DNA of 64,000 bases from Nitrospira sp. (GTDB taxonomy: Bacteria; Nitrospirota; Nitrospiria; Nitrospirales; Nitrospiraceae): NCBI GenBank assembly GCA_020697375.1, contig JAJFBJ010000005.1, forward strand, positions 22,946 to 86,945, read 5' to 3'. Shown here piece by piece: positions 50,187 to 60,600 of this stretch (position 1 is its first letter; each line of letters opens with the position of its first letter). The position numbers and the translations under genes were made by a program. Below the pieces are notes generated by a model. That model worked only from the letters and a program-made list of their open reading frames with translations. It searched no databases and was not told the DNA's origin.

Positions 50187-50445
50187 GCGCGATCCTACAA
50201 AAAGACAAAGGCCGATGCCTACTAGGATTGTTACCAGGTAACCCGAGGCAATGTGGTCCCTGTCAAGGCGAGCGAACGGCATTTCCTGAAACGAGCCCCT
50301 ACCGTGTCTGCAGATGACCGTAATCGAAAATGCCGAGAGCATGTTTTGCCGGCGCCGCATGAGTATCGTGCAGAGGCCTACCGTTGAAGCTTGATTTCGC
50401 ATCTCTTTATTCCTATCTTACGGCACCCGAAAGGAAGGTGATCTC

Positions 50446-50817
50446 ATGACGCTGCTTTCATCGGTTCTGTCAAGAATGGTCTGCAGCGGGACGTTCCTGT
50501 TGATCTTTCTGTTGGCTGGGTTCTCTGCATCCGTGCAGGCGATAGAGATACGCGGAGAGGAATTTTCCCAGGGGAGTTCGATATCGGATAGTGAGAACGC
50601 TGCCCTACAGCAGACTCAGACGCCGGACATGCCGTCATTGCCGATGCTGTTCGCTGAAGGGTCCAATTCCTGCGAGATTGTGTCGTGCGGAATGGGGATC
50701 AAGCAGACCTGCCAGATTACCTGTCCGGCCGAGAAGACTCCCAAATGCAGCTGCGATTGCGAGAGGAATATCGGTCCGCTCTGTATGGATTACAAAGCCA
50801 ACTGTCGCTGCGAATAG
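50446..50817 (+). CDS. Secreted cysteine-rich small protein
   Basis: 123 aa with a signal peptide (hydrophobic core TFLLIFLLAGFSASVQA, likely cut after VQA). The first half of the mature protein is polar and the last 50 residues carry ten cysteines (SCEIVSCGMG, CQITC, KCSCDCE, LCMDY, NCRCE), suggesting a small disulfide-bonded or metal-binding domain. Shine-Dalgarno ggaagg is present. No family is recognised. Confidence 0.65.
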   Translation: MTLLSSVLSRMVCSGTFLLIFLLAGFSASVQAIEIRGEEFSQGSSISDSENAALQQTQTPDMPSLPMLFAEGSNSCEIVSCGMGIKQTCQITCPAEKTPKCSCDCERNIGPLCMDYKANCRCE

Positions 50818-50909
50818 CGGTGAAAAGCTTAGCGGGCTGGTGACACGATATTTGGAGAGTCCCTGGAGACCAATGCTACACCGTGTGAGAGCACGAATAA
50901 TCCGCCCAC

Positions 50910-51036
50910 AGGATGTTCAAAATGGCGACCTTCTTACCCGCCCCCCTGAGCCTGCCGAGACAGGCTCTGATCCCATAGCGTACGTTGAGCCTCTGAACGA
51001 CGCGAGAACGAAGCCGGCGCACTTTTTCAACATCCT
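50910..51036 (-). repeat. Intergenic MITE-like repeat, copy H
   Basis: Reverse orientation, compact with hairpin: aggatgttcaaaatggcgacc, ttcttacccgccc, hairpin GAGCCTG (50948-50954), loop CCGAGA, CAGGCTC (50961-50967), then gtacgttgagcctctgaacgacgcgagaac and ggcgcactttttcaacatcct. It abuts the 3' end of yacG, whose stop lies at 51038. Confidence 0.75.
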
Positions 51037-51037
51037 G

Positions 51038-51238
51038 TTAGTCCTCATTCGAGGAAGTCGATTCACGTTCGCTCACCGTGAGGCTCTGACCCTTCACACG
51101 ATATTTTTCTCCGGCCCATGCTCCTAGGTCGATGATCTGGCATTGTTCCGAACAAAATGGACGCCAGGGGTTGTCTTGCCAGGTCGTCGGCATGTGACAT
51201 TCCGGGCAACGTGTCATGGAGAAATTCGAAGAGGACAA
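51038..51238 (-). CDS. yacG: DNA gyrase inhibitor YacG, zinc-finger protein
   Basis: 66 aa from TTG 51238 (agaagg upstream), or 59 aa from the ATG at 51217. The treble-clef zinc finger is complete: CPECHMPTTW...PFCSEQC, followed by IIDLGAWAGEKYRV, the typical YacG sequence. It binds GyrB and inhibits its activity. The start overlaps the ribosome-binding region of the stop of the upstream NlpC/P60-like gene (5-bp gap), so the two are probably co-transcribed. Confidence 0.88.
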   Translation of the reverse strand: MSSSNFSMTRCPECHMPTTWQDNPWRPFCSEQCQIIDLGAWAGEKYRVKGQSLTVSERESTSSNED

Positions 51239-51243
51239 GGTGT

Positions 51244-51945
51244 TTACCTTCTGTCTGGTCGTTGTACGGAAGACTCTAACACTCTCGTGCCGAAGGCCGC
51301 AAATAACTCACCCGTGAGATAGGACGTACGTTCTCCGTCGCGCCAATGCTTGCGGCGCATGTAGTCATTGAGGAGGCGGCCGTCGGCGGTCCGATGGATG
51401 TGGGGTTGCGCCACATTCATCCGATAGCGCTCGATCGCGCCGGCCACGCGGCTGATAAAGACAATCGTACCGTCATCCCGTACCATCTCCACGATTCCCA
51501 CATGCGTCAGAGGATCGTTAATGAGGCCATCGCCGTTGTAGTCCCAGGTATTGTCGAAGAAGACCAAATCGCCGGCTTGTACCACCGGGCCGCGATGGAG
51601 CCGTCCATGCGTGCGGAGGTGGTTGTAGATTAGACGCACCCCGTTTGCCTTACTGCGCGAGTTGCCCCCCTCATAGAGGTCGATGCCATGGGCCAGGTAG
51701 ATGGCGCGTGCCACGCCGGCGCAATCATAGGCGATGCGGCGGCCCTGGCTTTCGATGGTTTTCGCGCCGACCAAACCGGCTGCCGTGCGAACGATGGCCT
51801 GCCTTCGGCCATCGGCTTGAGCTTTGCGGCAACAGTCAGGAAGCGGGGTGACGGCCGGGCGAAATCCTTGTGACGAGGGAGCGGCGCAGGCGGTGACTGT
51901 GGCGGCAAGGAAAAGGCTGCACAGCATGTGAAGTCGCGTCGACAT
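51244..51945 (-). CDS. NlpC/P60- or CHAP-like lipoprotein hydrolase
   Basis: 233 aa. Lipoprotein signal ending at VTAC. The papain-like core has the nucleophile Cys in AYDCAGVARAIYLAHGI, and the His in GDLVFFDNTWDYNGDG then DPLTHVGIVEMV, as in NlpC/P60 or CHAP peptidoglycan amidases/endopeptidases. A C-terminal Arg-rich region follows. Probably cleaves cell-wall peptides from the outer-membrane side. Confidence 0.8.
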   Translation of the reverse strand: MSTRLHMLCSLFLAATVTACAAPSSQGFRPAVTPLPDCCRKAQADGRRQAIVRTAAGLVGAKTIESQGRRIAYDCAGVARAIYLAHGIDLYEGGNSRSKANGVRLIYNHLRTHGRLHRGPVVQAGDLVFFDNTWDYNGDGLINDPLTHVGIVEMVRDDGTIVFISRVAGAIERYRMNVAQPHIHRTADGRLLNDYMRRKHWRDGERTSYLTGELFAAFGTRVLESSVQRPDRR

Positions 51946-52001
51946 ACTAAGTAAAGTATAGCTGGTCTTCAGAGCCTCTTCCGCCGGGACGTGGGGGCGG
52001 C

Positions 52002-53654
52002 TTACAAGCCGGCGCTGGAGAAGACCTGCGTGATCAGCGCCTGGGCATCTTCCTGAATCAGACGGAGGTGGCTCGGGCCGTTGAAGCTTTCGGCGTATAA
52101 TTTATAGACATCTTCTGTCCCGCTCGGGCGTGCGGCAAACCAGCCATTCGCCGTGGTGACCTTGAGCCCTCCGATGGGAGCCATATTCCCAGGCGCCTCA
52201 GTCAACATGGCGGTAATCGGTTCTCCGGCCAGTTCCCGGCTTTGCACTTGCTGCGGGGAGAATTTCTGCAGGACCGCTTTTTGCGCCCTCGTGGCCGGCG
52301 CGTCGATCCGTTCGTAGACCGGTTCGCCCAGACTGCCGGTCAACTCCCCGTAGAGCTGCGCCGGGTCCTTTCCGGTCACTGCGAGCATCTCCGCCGCGAG
52401 CAGATCCATAATGATGCCGTCCTTGTCGGTTACCCAGGTCGTCCCGTCACGGCGGAGGAACGCCGCGCCTGCGCTTTCTTCCCCGCCGAATCCCAGTGAA
52501 CCATCGCGAAGGCCCGGTACGAACCACTTGAATCCGACCGGTACTTCGACCAGCAGGCGCCGGACGGCGCCGGCCACGCGATCGATCATACTGCTGCTGA
52601 CTATGGTCTTGCCTATTCCAGCGGTCGTCTTCCATTGCGGGCGGTGGGTGAAGAGGTAGGAAATGGCGGCGGCGAGGTACTGGTTCGGATTCATCAAGCC
52701 GGCGCCGGGCGTCACGATGCCGTGGCGATCGCTGTCGGTATCGTTGCCGAAGGCGAGATCGAAGCGGTCTTTCAATCCAATCAATGAGGCCATGGCGTAA
52801 GGGGAAGAGCAGTCCATGCGGATTTTGCCGTCCCAATCGAGCGTCATGAAGCGAAAGGTCGGATCGACTCGATCGTTAACGATGTGAAGGTCAAGACCAT
52901 AACGCTCCGCCAGCGGGCGCCAGTAGGCCACCGATGCGCCGCCCAACGGATCGACCCCCAGGCGAAGTTTCGCCGCCTTGATCCGTTCGAGATCCACCAC
53001 GTTGACGAGGTCCGCCAGATAATGTCCGACGAAATCATGCCTGGCCGTGGAGGAGGCCTTCAGGGCCTGCTCGTAGGGCATCCGCTTCACGCCGGTCAAT
53101 TTGGCCGTCAGAAGTTCGTTGGCTCGATTCTCAATCGCCTTTGTCACATCCGTATCGGCCGGGCCGCCGTGCGGCGGGTTATATTTGAAACCGCCGTCTT
53201 CAGGAGGATTGTGCGAAGGGGTGACAATGATCCCGTCGGCGAGGCCGGAAGTCCTGCCGCGGTTATAGGTGAGAATGGCATGAGAAATCACCGGCGTCGG
53301 AGTATAGCCATTGTCTTGATCGATACGGGTTTGAACTCGGTTCGCGGCCAATACTTCCAATGCCGTGCGTTGAGACGGTTCGGAAAGCGCGTGGGTATCC
53401 TTGCCGATGAAGAGGGGGCCGGTGGCGCCGGTTGCCTGCCGGTATTCGCAGATTGCCTGGGTAATGGCGAGGATGTGAGCCTCATTGAATGAGTGACGCA
53501 GAGATGAGCCGCGGTGGCCGCTGGTTCCGAAGCTCACTCGCTGCTGAGGATCGGAGGGGTCGGGCTGGATTGCGTAATATGCCTGTTCGAGTTTGGCGAG
53601 ATCGACCAACTGTTCCGACTGTGCAGGTTTTCCCGCTCCTGGATGGAATGCCAT
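52002..53654 (-). CDS. pgm: Phosphoglucomutase (alpha-D-glucose phosphate-specific)
   Basis: 550 aa. Interconverts glucose-1-phosphate and glucose-6-phosphate, linking glycolysis with glycogen and envelope sugars. Motifs: [12 protein letters not shown] (about 41-52), the catalytic phosphoserine in [13 protein letters not shown] (Ser147), the metal-binding DTDSDRHG and the sugar-binding GGEESAG. Full length. A TGATGAATC-rich spacer lies upstream of its start. Confidence 0.95.
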   Translation of the reverse strand: MAFHPGAGKPAQSEQLVDLAKLEQAYYAIQPDPSDPQQRVSFGTSGHRGSSLRHSFNEAHILAITQAICEYRQATGATGPLFIGKDTHALSEPSQRTALEVLAANRVQTRIDQDNGYTPTPVISHAILTYNRGRTSGLADGIIVTPSHNPPEDGGFKYNPPHGGPADTDVTKAIENRANELLTAKLTGVKRMPYEQALKASSTARHDFVGHYLADLVNVVDLERIKAAKLRLGVDPLGGASVAYWRPLAERYGLDLHIVNDRVDPTFRFMTLDWDGKIRMDCSSPYAMASLIGLKDRFDLAFGNDTDSDRHGIVTPGAGLMNPNQYLAAAISYLFTHRPQWKTTAGIGKTIVSSSMIDRVAGAVRRLLVEVPVGFKWFVPGLRDGSLGFGGEESAGAAFLRRDGTTWVTDKDGIIMDLLAAEMLAVTGKDPAQLYGELTGSLGEPVYERIDAPATRAQKAVLQKFSPQQVQSRELAGEPITAMLTEAPGNMAPIGGLKVTTANGWFAARPSGTEDVYKLYAESFNGPSHLRLIQEDAQALITQVFSSAGL

Positions 53655-53834
53655 GTTGTCACCTGATGCTGAATGATGAGTGATGAATCATGAGTTGCTC
53701 GTTCGGAATGGTGATTGATCGGTGAAGCGAGCGCTCAGTATATAGAGGTCGATAGGTAATGTCAGGAGACGGCTTCCTTGCGCCCTCCTTCGATCGGGTG
53801 TTAAGATCCGCGCACACAGAAGAGAGGGTGATTC

Positions 53835-54101
53835 ATGCCGAACATTACATTGCTGCACTCGCCGACCTGCGGAGCCTGCCCATCGGCAAAGCGCCTCTGG
53901 AAGGAACTCAGGGTGAAGTATAGCTTTACCTATCGAGAGGTCGATATTACCACCACGGATGGTCAGGAATTGGCCAATCGGCATTCAGTCCGGGCGGTGC
54001 CCGCGACGATTATCGATGGGCGGTTGACCTTCGTGGGTGTGCCACCTCGCCAGAGCGCTGAGAAGGCGTTGCAGTTGAAGATGCGGCCACAGAACACATA
54101 A
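53835..54101 (+). CDS. Glutaredoxin/thioredoxin-like small protein
   Basis: 88 aa. Thioredoxin fold with the redox motif CGAC (Cys12/Cys15) in HSPTCGACPSAKRLW, the cis-proline in AVPATIIDG and the typical end. Small proteins of this kind reduce disulfides or serve as thiol-disulfide carriers. A Shine-Dalgarno (agagagggtgattc) lies upstream. Followed 15 bp later by the zinc-ribbon microprotein gene. Confidence 0.85.
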   Translation: MPNITLLHSPTCGACPSAKRLWKELRVKYSFTYREVDITTTDGQELANRHSVRAVPATIIDGRLTFVGVPPRQSAEKALQLKMRPQNT

Positions 54102-54116
54102 AAGGATCGAAGACCT

Positions 54117-54281
54117 ATGATGGCTCCAGACGAAGATGAATTCGAACTGCCCGAGCTTCCCGTCATCGACAAGGGACCTCCGCCCGACTGCGGCACCTGC
54201 GGGGAACCGATGGCCTTCATCGACGGAGATTGGGCCTGCGTCGATTGCAATGGAGAACTATTGGGTCCGGAAACGGGCTAA
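54117..54281 (+). CDS. 54-aa zinc-ribbon-like microprotein
   Basis: ATG at 54117 with aaaggatcg upstream. Acidic N-terminus (APDEDEFELPELPVIDKG) and two CxxC pairs (CGTCGEPMAFIDGDWACVDC) that should bind one zinc. No further domain. Its position directly after the glutaredoxin-like gene, with the same orientation, suggests co-expression. Likely a real gene, function unknown. Confidence 0.65.
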   Translation: MMAPDEDEFELPELPVIDKGPPPDCGTCGEPMAFIDGDWACVDCNGELLGPETG

Positions 54282-54372
54282 TCGCGACCATGTGGAATCA
54301 GGAATGATCCATGAAGATGATTTTCTGTCGGTCCTGCGACAGGTCTCATTGATCACGGTCCATCCGGTTTAA

Positions 54373-57300
54373 ATGCTTCGCCTCGTCACCGGCCCATTCC
54401 AGCCGACCCTCGAATCCGCACTCGTCCGAGATCTCCTGATACTGAAGACGCAAGATCCTCAGGCCGCGTTGGCGCTCATCGTGCCATCCGATCAATTGCG
54501 CCGTTATCTCAAAAGCCTGCTTGTCTTGAAACATGGCCTCGCCCTGCTCAATGTGCACATTCTTTCGTTCCATCAATTGGCATTGCATCTCGATCGCGAG
54601 CGCCATAGTTCTGGAGAGACACATGACAGAAACGGGAGGGTTGAACTCGTCACCGATGTCTTCTTCGAGCACCTGCTTCAGCATCTCGGGCAACGCAATG
54701 TTCCGTACACGGAGGCGCTCAGGCTGTCGCATCTGCCGCCCGGCGCCTGGGCGGCCTTGTGGGCCAGTCTTCGTGACTTGAAAGATGCTTCCGTGGATTC
54801 TGCCGTGGCTTTGCGCGCGGTGGAAGAGGGACAGTTTCTACCGGAGGATCATGACAAGCTCAAGGGATTGTTTACTTTATATGCCGCGCTGAAAAACGGC
54901 AGCGCCGCGCTCGACGTAGGATCGCCTGATGACCTGGCTGCATTCGTCACGAAGCATGTCGCGGCTTCGCCGTTCCTTCAAGGCCTGACGCGCCTCTGCT
55001 ATTACGGATCTTATGACCTGACGCAGACCCAGCTGACCCTCCTTGAAACCCTCAGTGCGTCCTTTGAGGTCGCGGTCTATTTCCCGGTCAATGAACAGCC
55101 GGTCTATGGATTTGCGCGGCGGTTTTTGGAACGCCATCTCTATCCGATGGCCGAGGGTTCCAGGAATAATCTGTCCGCCTCATCGAAGGATGACCTTTTG
55201 GATCGGCAGCCCAAACTGCACGTATCGGTCGAGGTAAGCAACTGCGCCGGGATGGTAGACGAGCTGGCGCTTGTCTGTAAGCAAATCCTGTCGTTAGTGG
55301 AAACCAACGGCTATCGATTCGACGAAATCGGAGTGGCTGGGCGAACCCTCGTGCCCTATCAAACTGATCTCAAGCGAACGTTCGACCAGCATCGAATTCC
55401 ATTCGTATCCAGCGCGACCTTGCCGCTGCTGCAAGAGCCGGCTGTCAAGACCCTGTTCCACCTCGCTCAACTGAAGGTGAGCGGGCTGTACCGGCCTGCC
55501 ATGATGGAAGTCGTGACATCGCCTTGGAGTCGTCGCATGACGATCAAGGAAGGCGGTCCCGATCTGCGTCCCGACCTTTGGCGTCCAGCCGTGGAGGCGT
55601 TAGGTATTCATCGCGGGGAAGACGAGTGGCGCCGGTTGGCGCAGTTCGGAAATCCGGACATTCTGGGAGAACAGGATGAGGAACAGCGCACCGGCAGCAT
55701 CGGTCCTTTGCCGATCGATGCTGCGCAGCTCAGACTGCTTTGGGGCCGTATCTCGGAGGTGATCGATGATGTGAAACGCCTTCCCGAGCAAGGCGGCTAT
55801 GGCGACCTGACGAATGCCTTTCTGTCCCTGGCTGAGAAACATTTGACCGTCCTCACGAAAGCCTCGCAGCCAATCGACCCGGCGTCCCAATGGGAAATTG
55901 CCGGCGATCTGAGCGAAGCGTTGTCCGGGGTTTTCACGCAGCTGCGCGAGTTGGATCGACTCGGCATGGATGTCACATGGGAGGAATGGACCGACACCTT
56001 GATGCAGGTGCTGGAGCGAACGACCTATGCCATAGCGCCGCCGTCCCATCGAGGGGTACAGGTGTTGGATGCCATGGCGGCGCGAGGACTGGGATTCCGC
56101 GCCCTCTTTATCATAGGGATGAACGAAAAGCTGTTTCCACGTTTTATCCATGAAGACGGGTTCCTTCGCGATCGGCACCGGCTGATCCTCAGTGAAACGT
56201 TAGGCTACAAAATCGATCAAAAGCTTCAGGGCTACGGAGAGGAGACGTTGTTATTCGAACTGCTGCGGTCATCCGCCAGCGAACGCTTGTACCTGTCCTA
56301 TCAACGGGCGGATGCAGCGGGCCGTCCTTTGGCTCCATCGACCTATCTGGATCAGTTCGATGGCCTCTCAGCCGCATCGGCTACGCAGGCGGTATTCGCC
56401 TTGCCACGTCGCTGGCAGGATCGCGCCGGCCTCGCGCTCTTTGTGCCGCCGCTGCTGACACGCGAGGAACTGACCGTCAGTACGGTGCTGCAGGGGCGGG
56501 ACGTGTCCACGCTCTTGGAGAGGTTCGGGCGGGATGGTCTTTTATTTTCCCATGGACTGGAGGCGCAAGCCGCGATCGAAAGTGATGAACCTGCGCTGAG
56601 CGCTTACGATGGCATGCTCGCCGGTTCGACCAGTCACTGGGCAAAGGTCAGTCGTGAGGGGTTTTCGCCGACTGCGCTCGAAAACTATGCGCGCTGTCCG
56701 TTTCGATACTTTGCCGGACAGGTCCTCGGCCTGCAGCCTATGCGCGAGATTCCATCCATGGAACTCTCGCCCTCCGCGATGGGGCAGCTATGCCATGACG
56801 CTTTGCGCCTTGCTTATCCTGCATTGGTCCGGCGGGGCTGGCCGACGACGATGCTTTCCGAGGAAGTCGTCATGGAGGAATCGCAGCGTGCAGTCGCACA
56901 GGCCTTTGATGCCTATGAGAGGATTCATGGAGCCGGTTATGCCTTGACCTGGCAGCTGGCGCAGGAGCGAGTCGAGCTGTTGGTGAGAGCCGCGATCGCG
57001 TCGGATCGAGAAGAGGCCTTGGCCTCAGGATTCATTCCGATTGGATTTGAGATCGATGCGAGAGGGTCCTTGCCGGATCGGGCCGGCCGTGATCCGGTTC
57101 TTCTTCGCGGGCGCTGGGATCGTGTCGACCGGCAGGCGGCCTCTGGCGCCCTCCGCGTGATTGACTATAAGTATCGAGCCGGCGACCGGATCGAAGCAAA
57201 GGATCGAAGTCTCCTGCAAGCTGCCTTGCGGGGCGTACGGCTGCAGCCGGCGCTCTACACATTGATGGCCGCCGGCTTGACGCCCGGTGACCCGCAGGGC

Positions 57301-57606
57301 GCTCTTCCCGAACAGGTCGATTTTCTCTATCTGTTGCCGGAAGGGACTCCGGCTGTTGAACGCGTCTCCTTCGCAGCATCAACTTGGCAAGGCCCTTCCG
57401 GTCCGATGTTGGCCAAAACGCTGCATGACCTTCTCGACGGCCTGCGCGCCGGCCGCCATTTTATTCTGCCGGATACCTATTGCGATCACTGCGAATTTTC
57501 GACTGCCTGCCGCCGGGCCCATCGGCTCAGCTGGTGGCGAGCCTATCGTTCATCCCAGACCAGAGGGCTGCGCGAATTGCGAATGGTCAAGGTGGCTTGT
57601 GACTGA
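54373..57606 (+). CDS. addB: AddB-like helicase-nuclease subunit (RecB-family nuclease)
   Basis: 1077 aa. A UvrD-like fold with a C-terminal RecB/Cas4-type PD-(D/E)XK nuclease domain: GFSPTALENYARCPFRYFAG marks its start, with the Asp and Lys of VIDYKYRAGD near residue 935. Cysteines at RCPF and in YCDHCEFSTACRR provide four ligands for an iron-sulfur cluster, as in AddB. The N-terminus (LVTGPFQPTLESALVRDLLI) lacks a Walker A GKT, so this subunit is probably not an active helicase. Overlaps addA by 8 bp. Confidence 0.88.
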   Translation: MLRLVTGPFQPTLESALVRDLLILKTQDPQAALALIVPSDQLRRYLKSLLVLKHGLALLNVHILSFHQLALHLDRERHSSGETHDRNGRVELVTDVFFEHLLQHLGQRNVPYTEALRLSHLPPGAWAALWASLRDLKDASVDSAVALRAVEEGQFLPEDHDKLKGLFTLYAALKNGSAALDVGSPDDLAAFVTKHVAASPFLQGLTRLCYYGSYDLTQTQLTLLETLSASFEVAVYFPVNEQPVYGFARRFLERHLYPMAEGSRNNLSASSKDDLLDRQPKLHVSVEVSNCAGMVDELALVCKQILSLVETNGYRFDEIGVAGRTLVPYQTDLKRTFDQHRIPFVSSATLPLLQEPAVKTLFHLAQLKVSGLYRPAMMEVVTSPWSRRMTIKEGGPDLRPDLWRPAVEALGIHRGEDEWRRLAQFGNPDILGEQDEEQRTGSIGPLPIDAAQLRLLWGRISEVIDDVKRLPEQGGYGDLTNAFLSLAEKHLTVLTKASQPIDPASQWEIAGDLSEALSGVFTQLRELDRLGMDVTWEEWTDTLMQVLERTTYAIAPPSHRGVQVLDAMAARGLGFRALFIIGMNEKLFPRFIHEDGFLRDRHRLILSETLGYKIDQKLQGYGEETLLFELLRSSASERLYLSYQRADAAGRPLAPSTYLDQFDGLSAASATQAVFALPRRWQDRAGLALFVPPLLTREELTVSTVLQGRDVSTLLERFGRDGLLFSHGLEAQAAIESDEPALSAYDGMLAGSTSHWAKVSREGFSPTALENYARCPFRYFAGQVLGLQPMREIPSMELSPSAMGQLCHDALRLAYPALVRRGWPTTMLSEEVVMEESQRAVAQAFDAYERIHGAGYALTWQLAQERVELLVRAAIASDREEALASGFIPIGFEIDARGSLPDRAGRDPVLLRGRWDRVDRQAASGALRVIDYKYRAGDRIEAKDRSLLQAALRGVRLQPALYTLMAAGLTPGDPQGALPEQVDFLYLLPEGTPAVERVSFAASTWQGPSGPMLAKTLHDLLDGLRAGRHFILPDTYCDHCEFSTACRRAHRLSWWRAYRSSQTRGLRELRMVKVACD

Positions 57607-60600
57607 ATCGGTCCACATACCGGATCAGGCGGCCCGAATGGCGGCTGCGACAACCTTTGATCGTAATGTGGTGGTCATCGCGGGAGCTGGAACCGGCAAA
57701 ACGACCCTGTTGGTAAATCGGTTGCTGTATCTGCTCATGCGTCGCTCCGACCCGCTCGAATTGTCACGCATGGTCGCGTTGACCTTCACGAACAAGGCCG
57801 CTACGGAAATGAAGCTTCGCCTGCGGGAACGATTGCGCCTGCTGGTGACAGCGGAAGGTCGCGACAGTTCAGCAGGCGGCAGCGCAATGGGTTCCCTCGC
57901 CGACCTTCGCATGAGATACGGCTGGACGACCGATGACATCGTGAAAAGGGCCGATGCGGCCCTGCGCGATCTGGAGAAGGCGCAAATTGGAACACTCCAT
58001 AGCTTCGCGGCCCATCTGCTGCGTCTTTATCCGATCGAAGCCGGCATCACGCCGACCTTTCGGACGGATGAAGACGGGTCGCGCTTCGAGGAACATTTCA
58101 ACGGCGAGTGGAATCTTTGGCTGGAACGTGAGCTGGAGCCCGCAGGTAAGGACCATGAGCGTTGGCGAATATTATTGGATGCCTTCAGCCTGGATGAATT
58201 GCGCGAGTTGGCTTATAGCCTGCACAGCGATTTGATCGACCTTGACGAACTTGCGGCACAAATAGGAGACAGGGTCCTTGGTCCAGGACTTCGAGACTGG
58301 TTCGTTCACCGACTTGCGAAAGCCGAAGAGCTGCTGGCGCGCTATGACCGCCCGAAGGCGAGGAAAATCGAGCAGGTGCTCGCCGCGATCGCCGGCCTAT
58401 GCAGGCTGCTGCTGGCTCAGGGCTTGAGCGGGTTACGGGCTATCCCCATCGAGTCCCGGGAACTCCTGGGGAAGGATCTCGGCGCGCCCGCCGGTTGGAC
58501 GGAAGAGGACTTGGCGGAAGCGGAAGCCTTGCATCGGATCGCGAAGCGACTGCTCAAGGTCGATCATGAGCTGTTGCAACAGCTCATGGCCGTTCTCTCG
58601 CCGTTCGTACGGCTGGTGCGTGAGTCGTTTCTCGACTCCGGTTGGCTCGCGTTCGACGGCTTGCTGGGCAAGGCGCGCACTCTCCTCCGCGATTATCCCG
58701 CGATCCGCGAGCAATTGAAGAAAGACTATCGCGCGTTGCTCGTCGATGAGTTTCAGGATACCGACCCGGTGCAGTACGAGATCGTGCTGTACCTCGCCGA
58801 ACGGTCCGGACAACAGGCCTCTTCGTGGCGAGATATCGAACTTGAGGCAGGGAAGCTGTTTATCGTCGGGGATCCCAAGCAATCGATCTACGCGTTTCGG
58901 CGCGCCGATATCGAAGCGTTCGATCATGTCGTCGATCGAATGGAGCAGAGCGGCGCCTTACGTTGCGAGCTGGCGACGAATTTCCGAAGCCATGCGCAGG
59001 TGCTCGACGTGGTGAACGGCGTCTTCAATGCGCTTCTGGTGCCACAACCAGCTGTGCAGCCGCCGAATGTACCGCTCATGGTTCAACCCAACCGCGCAAG
59101 CCAATTCCCCGATCCCGGCGTCGAACTCCGATTGGTGAGCTCGGAGGAAGAGGATGGGTTGGACTCCGCCGCCGCGACGAGAGTGGAGGCTGAACAGATC
59201 GCGCTGCTCATCGGCCGCTTGCTGCGGCCGGAAGGCGAAGGCGCTCTCCCGACCGGATCTGAACAGGCCTTGCGTCCCGGGCACATCGCGCTGCTTTTTC
59301 GTAAATTGACCCAGGCCGAGCAGTATCTGGAGGCCCTCCGCCGGCACCATATCGCCTATATCATCGACGGTGAAAAGCATTTTTATCGCCGGCAGGAAGT
59401 CATCGATCTAGTCAACATCCTGCGCTGCGTCGATAATCCACATGACCGCATTGCCTTGGTCGGTCTGCTTCGATCCGCCGTGGGAGGCCTGCCGGACTCC
59501 GTTCTGGTGAACTTGCAGGAAATGCAAGCTCTGGACTATCGACGCGCCGATCGGCTGGTCGCCTGGGCCAGCCCGCACGCCGAGTCTCTCAAGGGGCTGT
59601 ATGCTGTACTTTCACAGTTACATGCAGAGGCTCCCCGTTGCCCCCTGCCTGAAGCGGTCGATCTCATCTTTCGACAGCTGCCGGTGCTCGAACTGGCGGC
59701 CGCCTCACTGCACGGAGAGCAGGCGGTCGCCAATCTGTTCAAGGTCCGTCACATGGCGGCGGACCTGGCGGACCGTCCTGGCCTGACATTGAATGGATTC
59801 GTCGAACTGATGCTGACGCGACTGACGGAGCAACCGGAGGAGGCGGAAAGCGTCCTGGCCGAGGACACCGTCGATGCCGTGCGCGTCCTGACCATCCATA
59901 AGGCCAAGGGCTTGGAGTTTCCGCTGGTGATTCTGGCAGGATTGCATCACGGAGAGGGGGCCGGCCGCGGTCCCGCGCGCCCGCTTATCTGGCACGATTG
60001 GTCGACCGGTGTGCAGGGACTCGACTTGGGCGATCGTTGCAGCTTGGGAGCGGTGCTGGCAGCGGAGAAAGCGCGCAGCCGCGAGCAGGCGGAACGACGG
60101 CGGTTGTTCTATGTCGGGATGACGCGCGCGCGTGAATGTCTGGTCCTATCCGGAGCCCTGCCGCGGCGACGAGTACGCGGCACGCTTCTGGAGTTGCTGG
60201 AACAGGCAGCGGGAACGACGCTTGGACGACTCGACCAGCCGGACATTCGGCTTGGTCCCGTCGGCTTACGCCAGACGATTCTCCAAGGTGAAGATCGTCC
60301 GCCCTTCAGGCCACGCGAGACCCCGACCATGCTGGAAGCCGCTGTGATGGAAGAATCACTGGCGGTTCGCTGGGCGCAGCGGGACCAGGAATGGGATGTT
60401 CAGCGGTCGTTGCCGCTGCTCCTATCGCCATCGGAGTTTGTTTCGGCCGTTGCACCGGTTGTTCAACGTGAACCGGTCCGGCCAAGTCGCTCGGACCTTG
60501 GGAAGGCGGTGGGAACGACGGCCCACCGCGTATTGCAATACTGGGATTTCGACGCCGATGGGGACAGGCAATTGGCGCGCATCAACCGAGTCTCCTTGGC

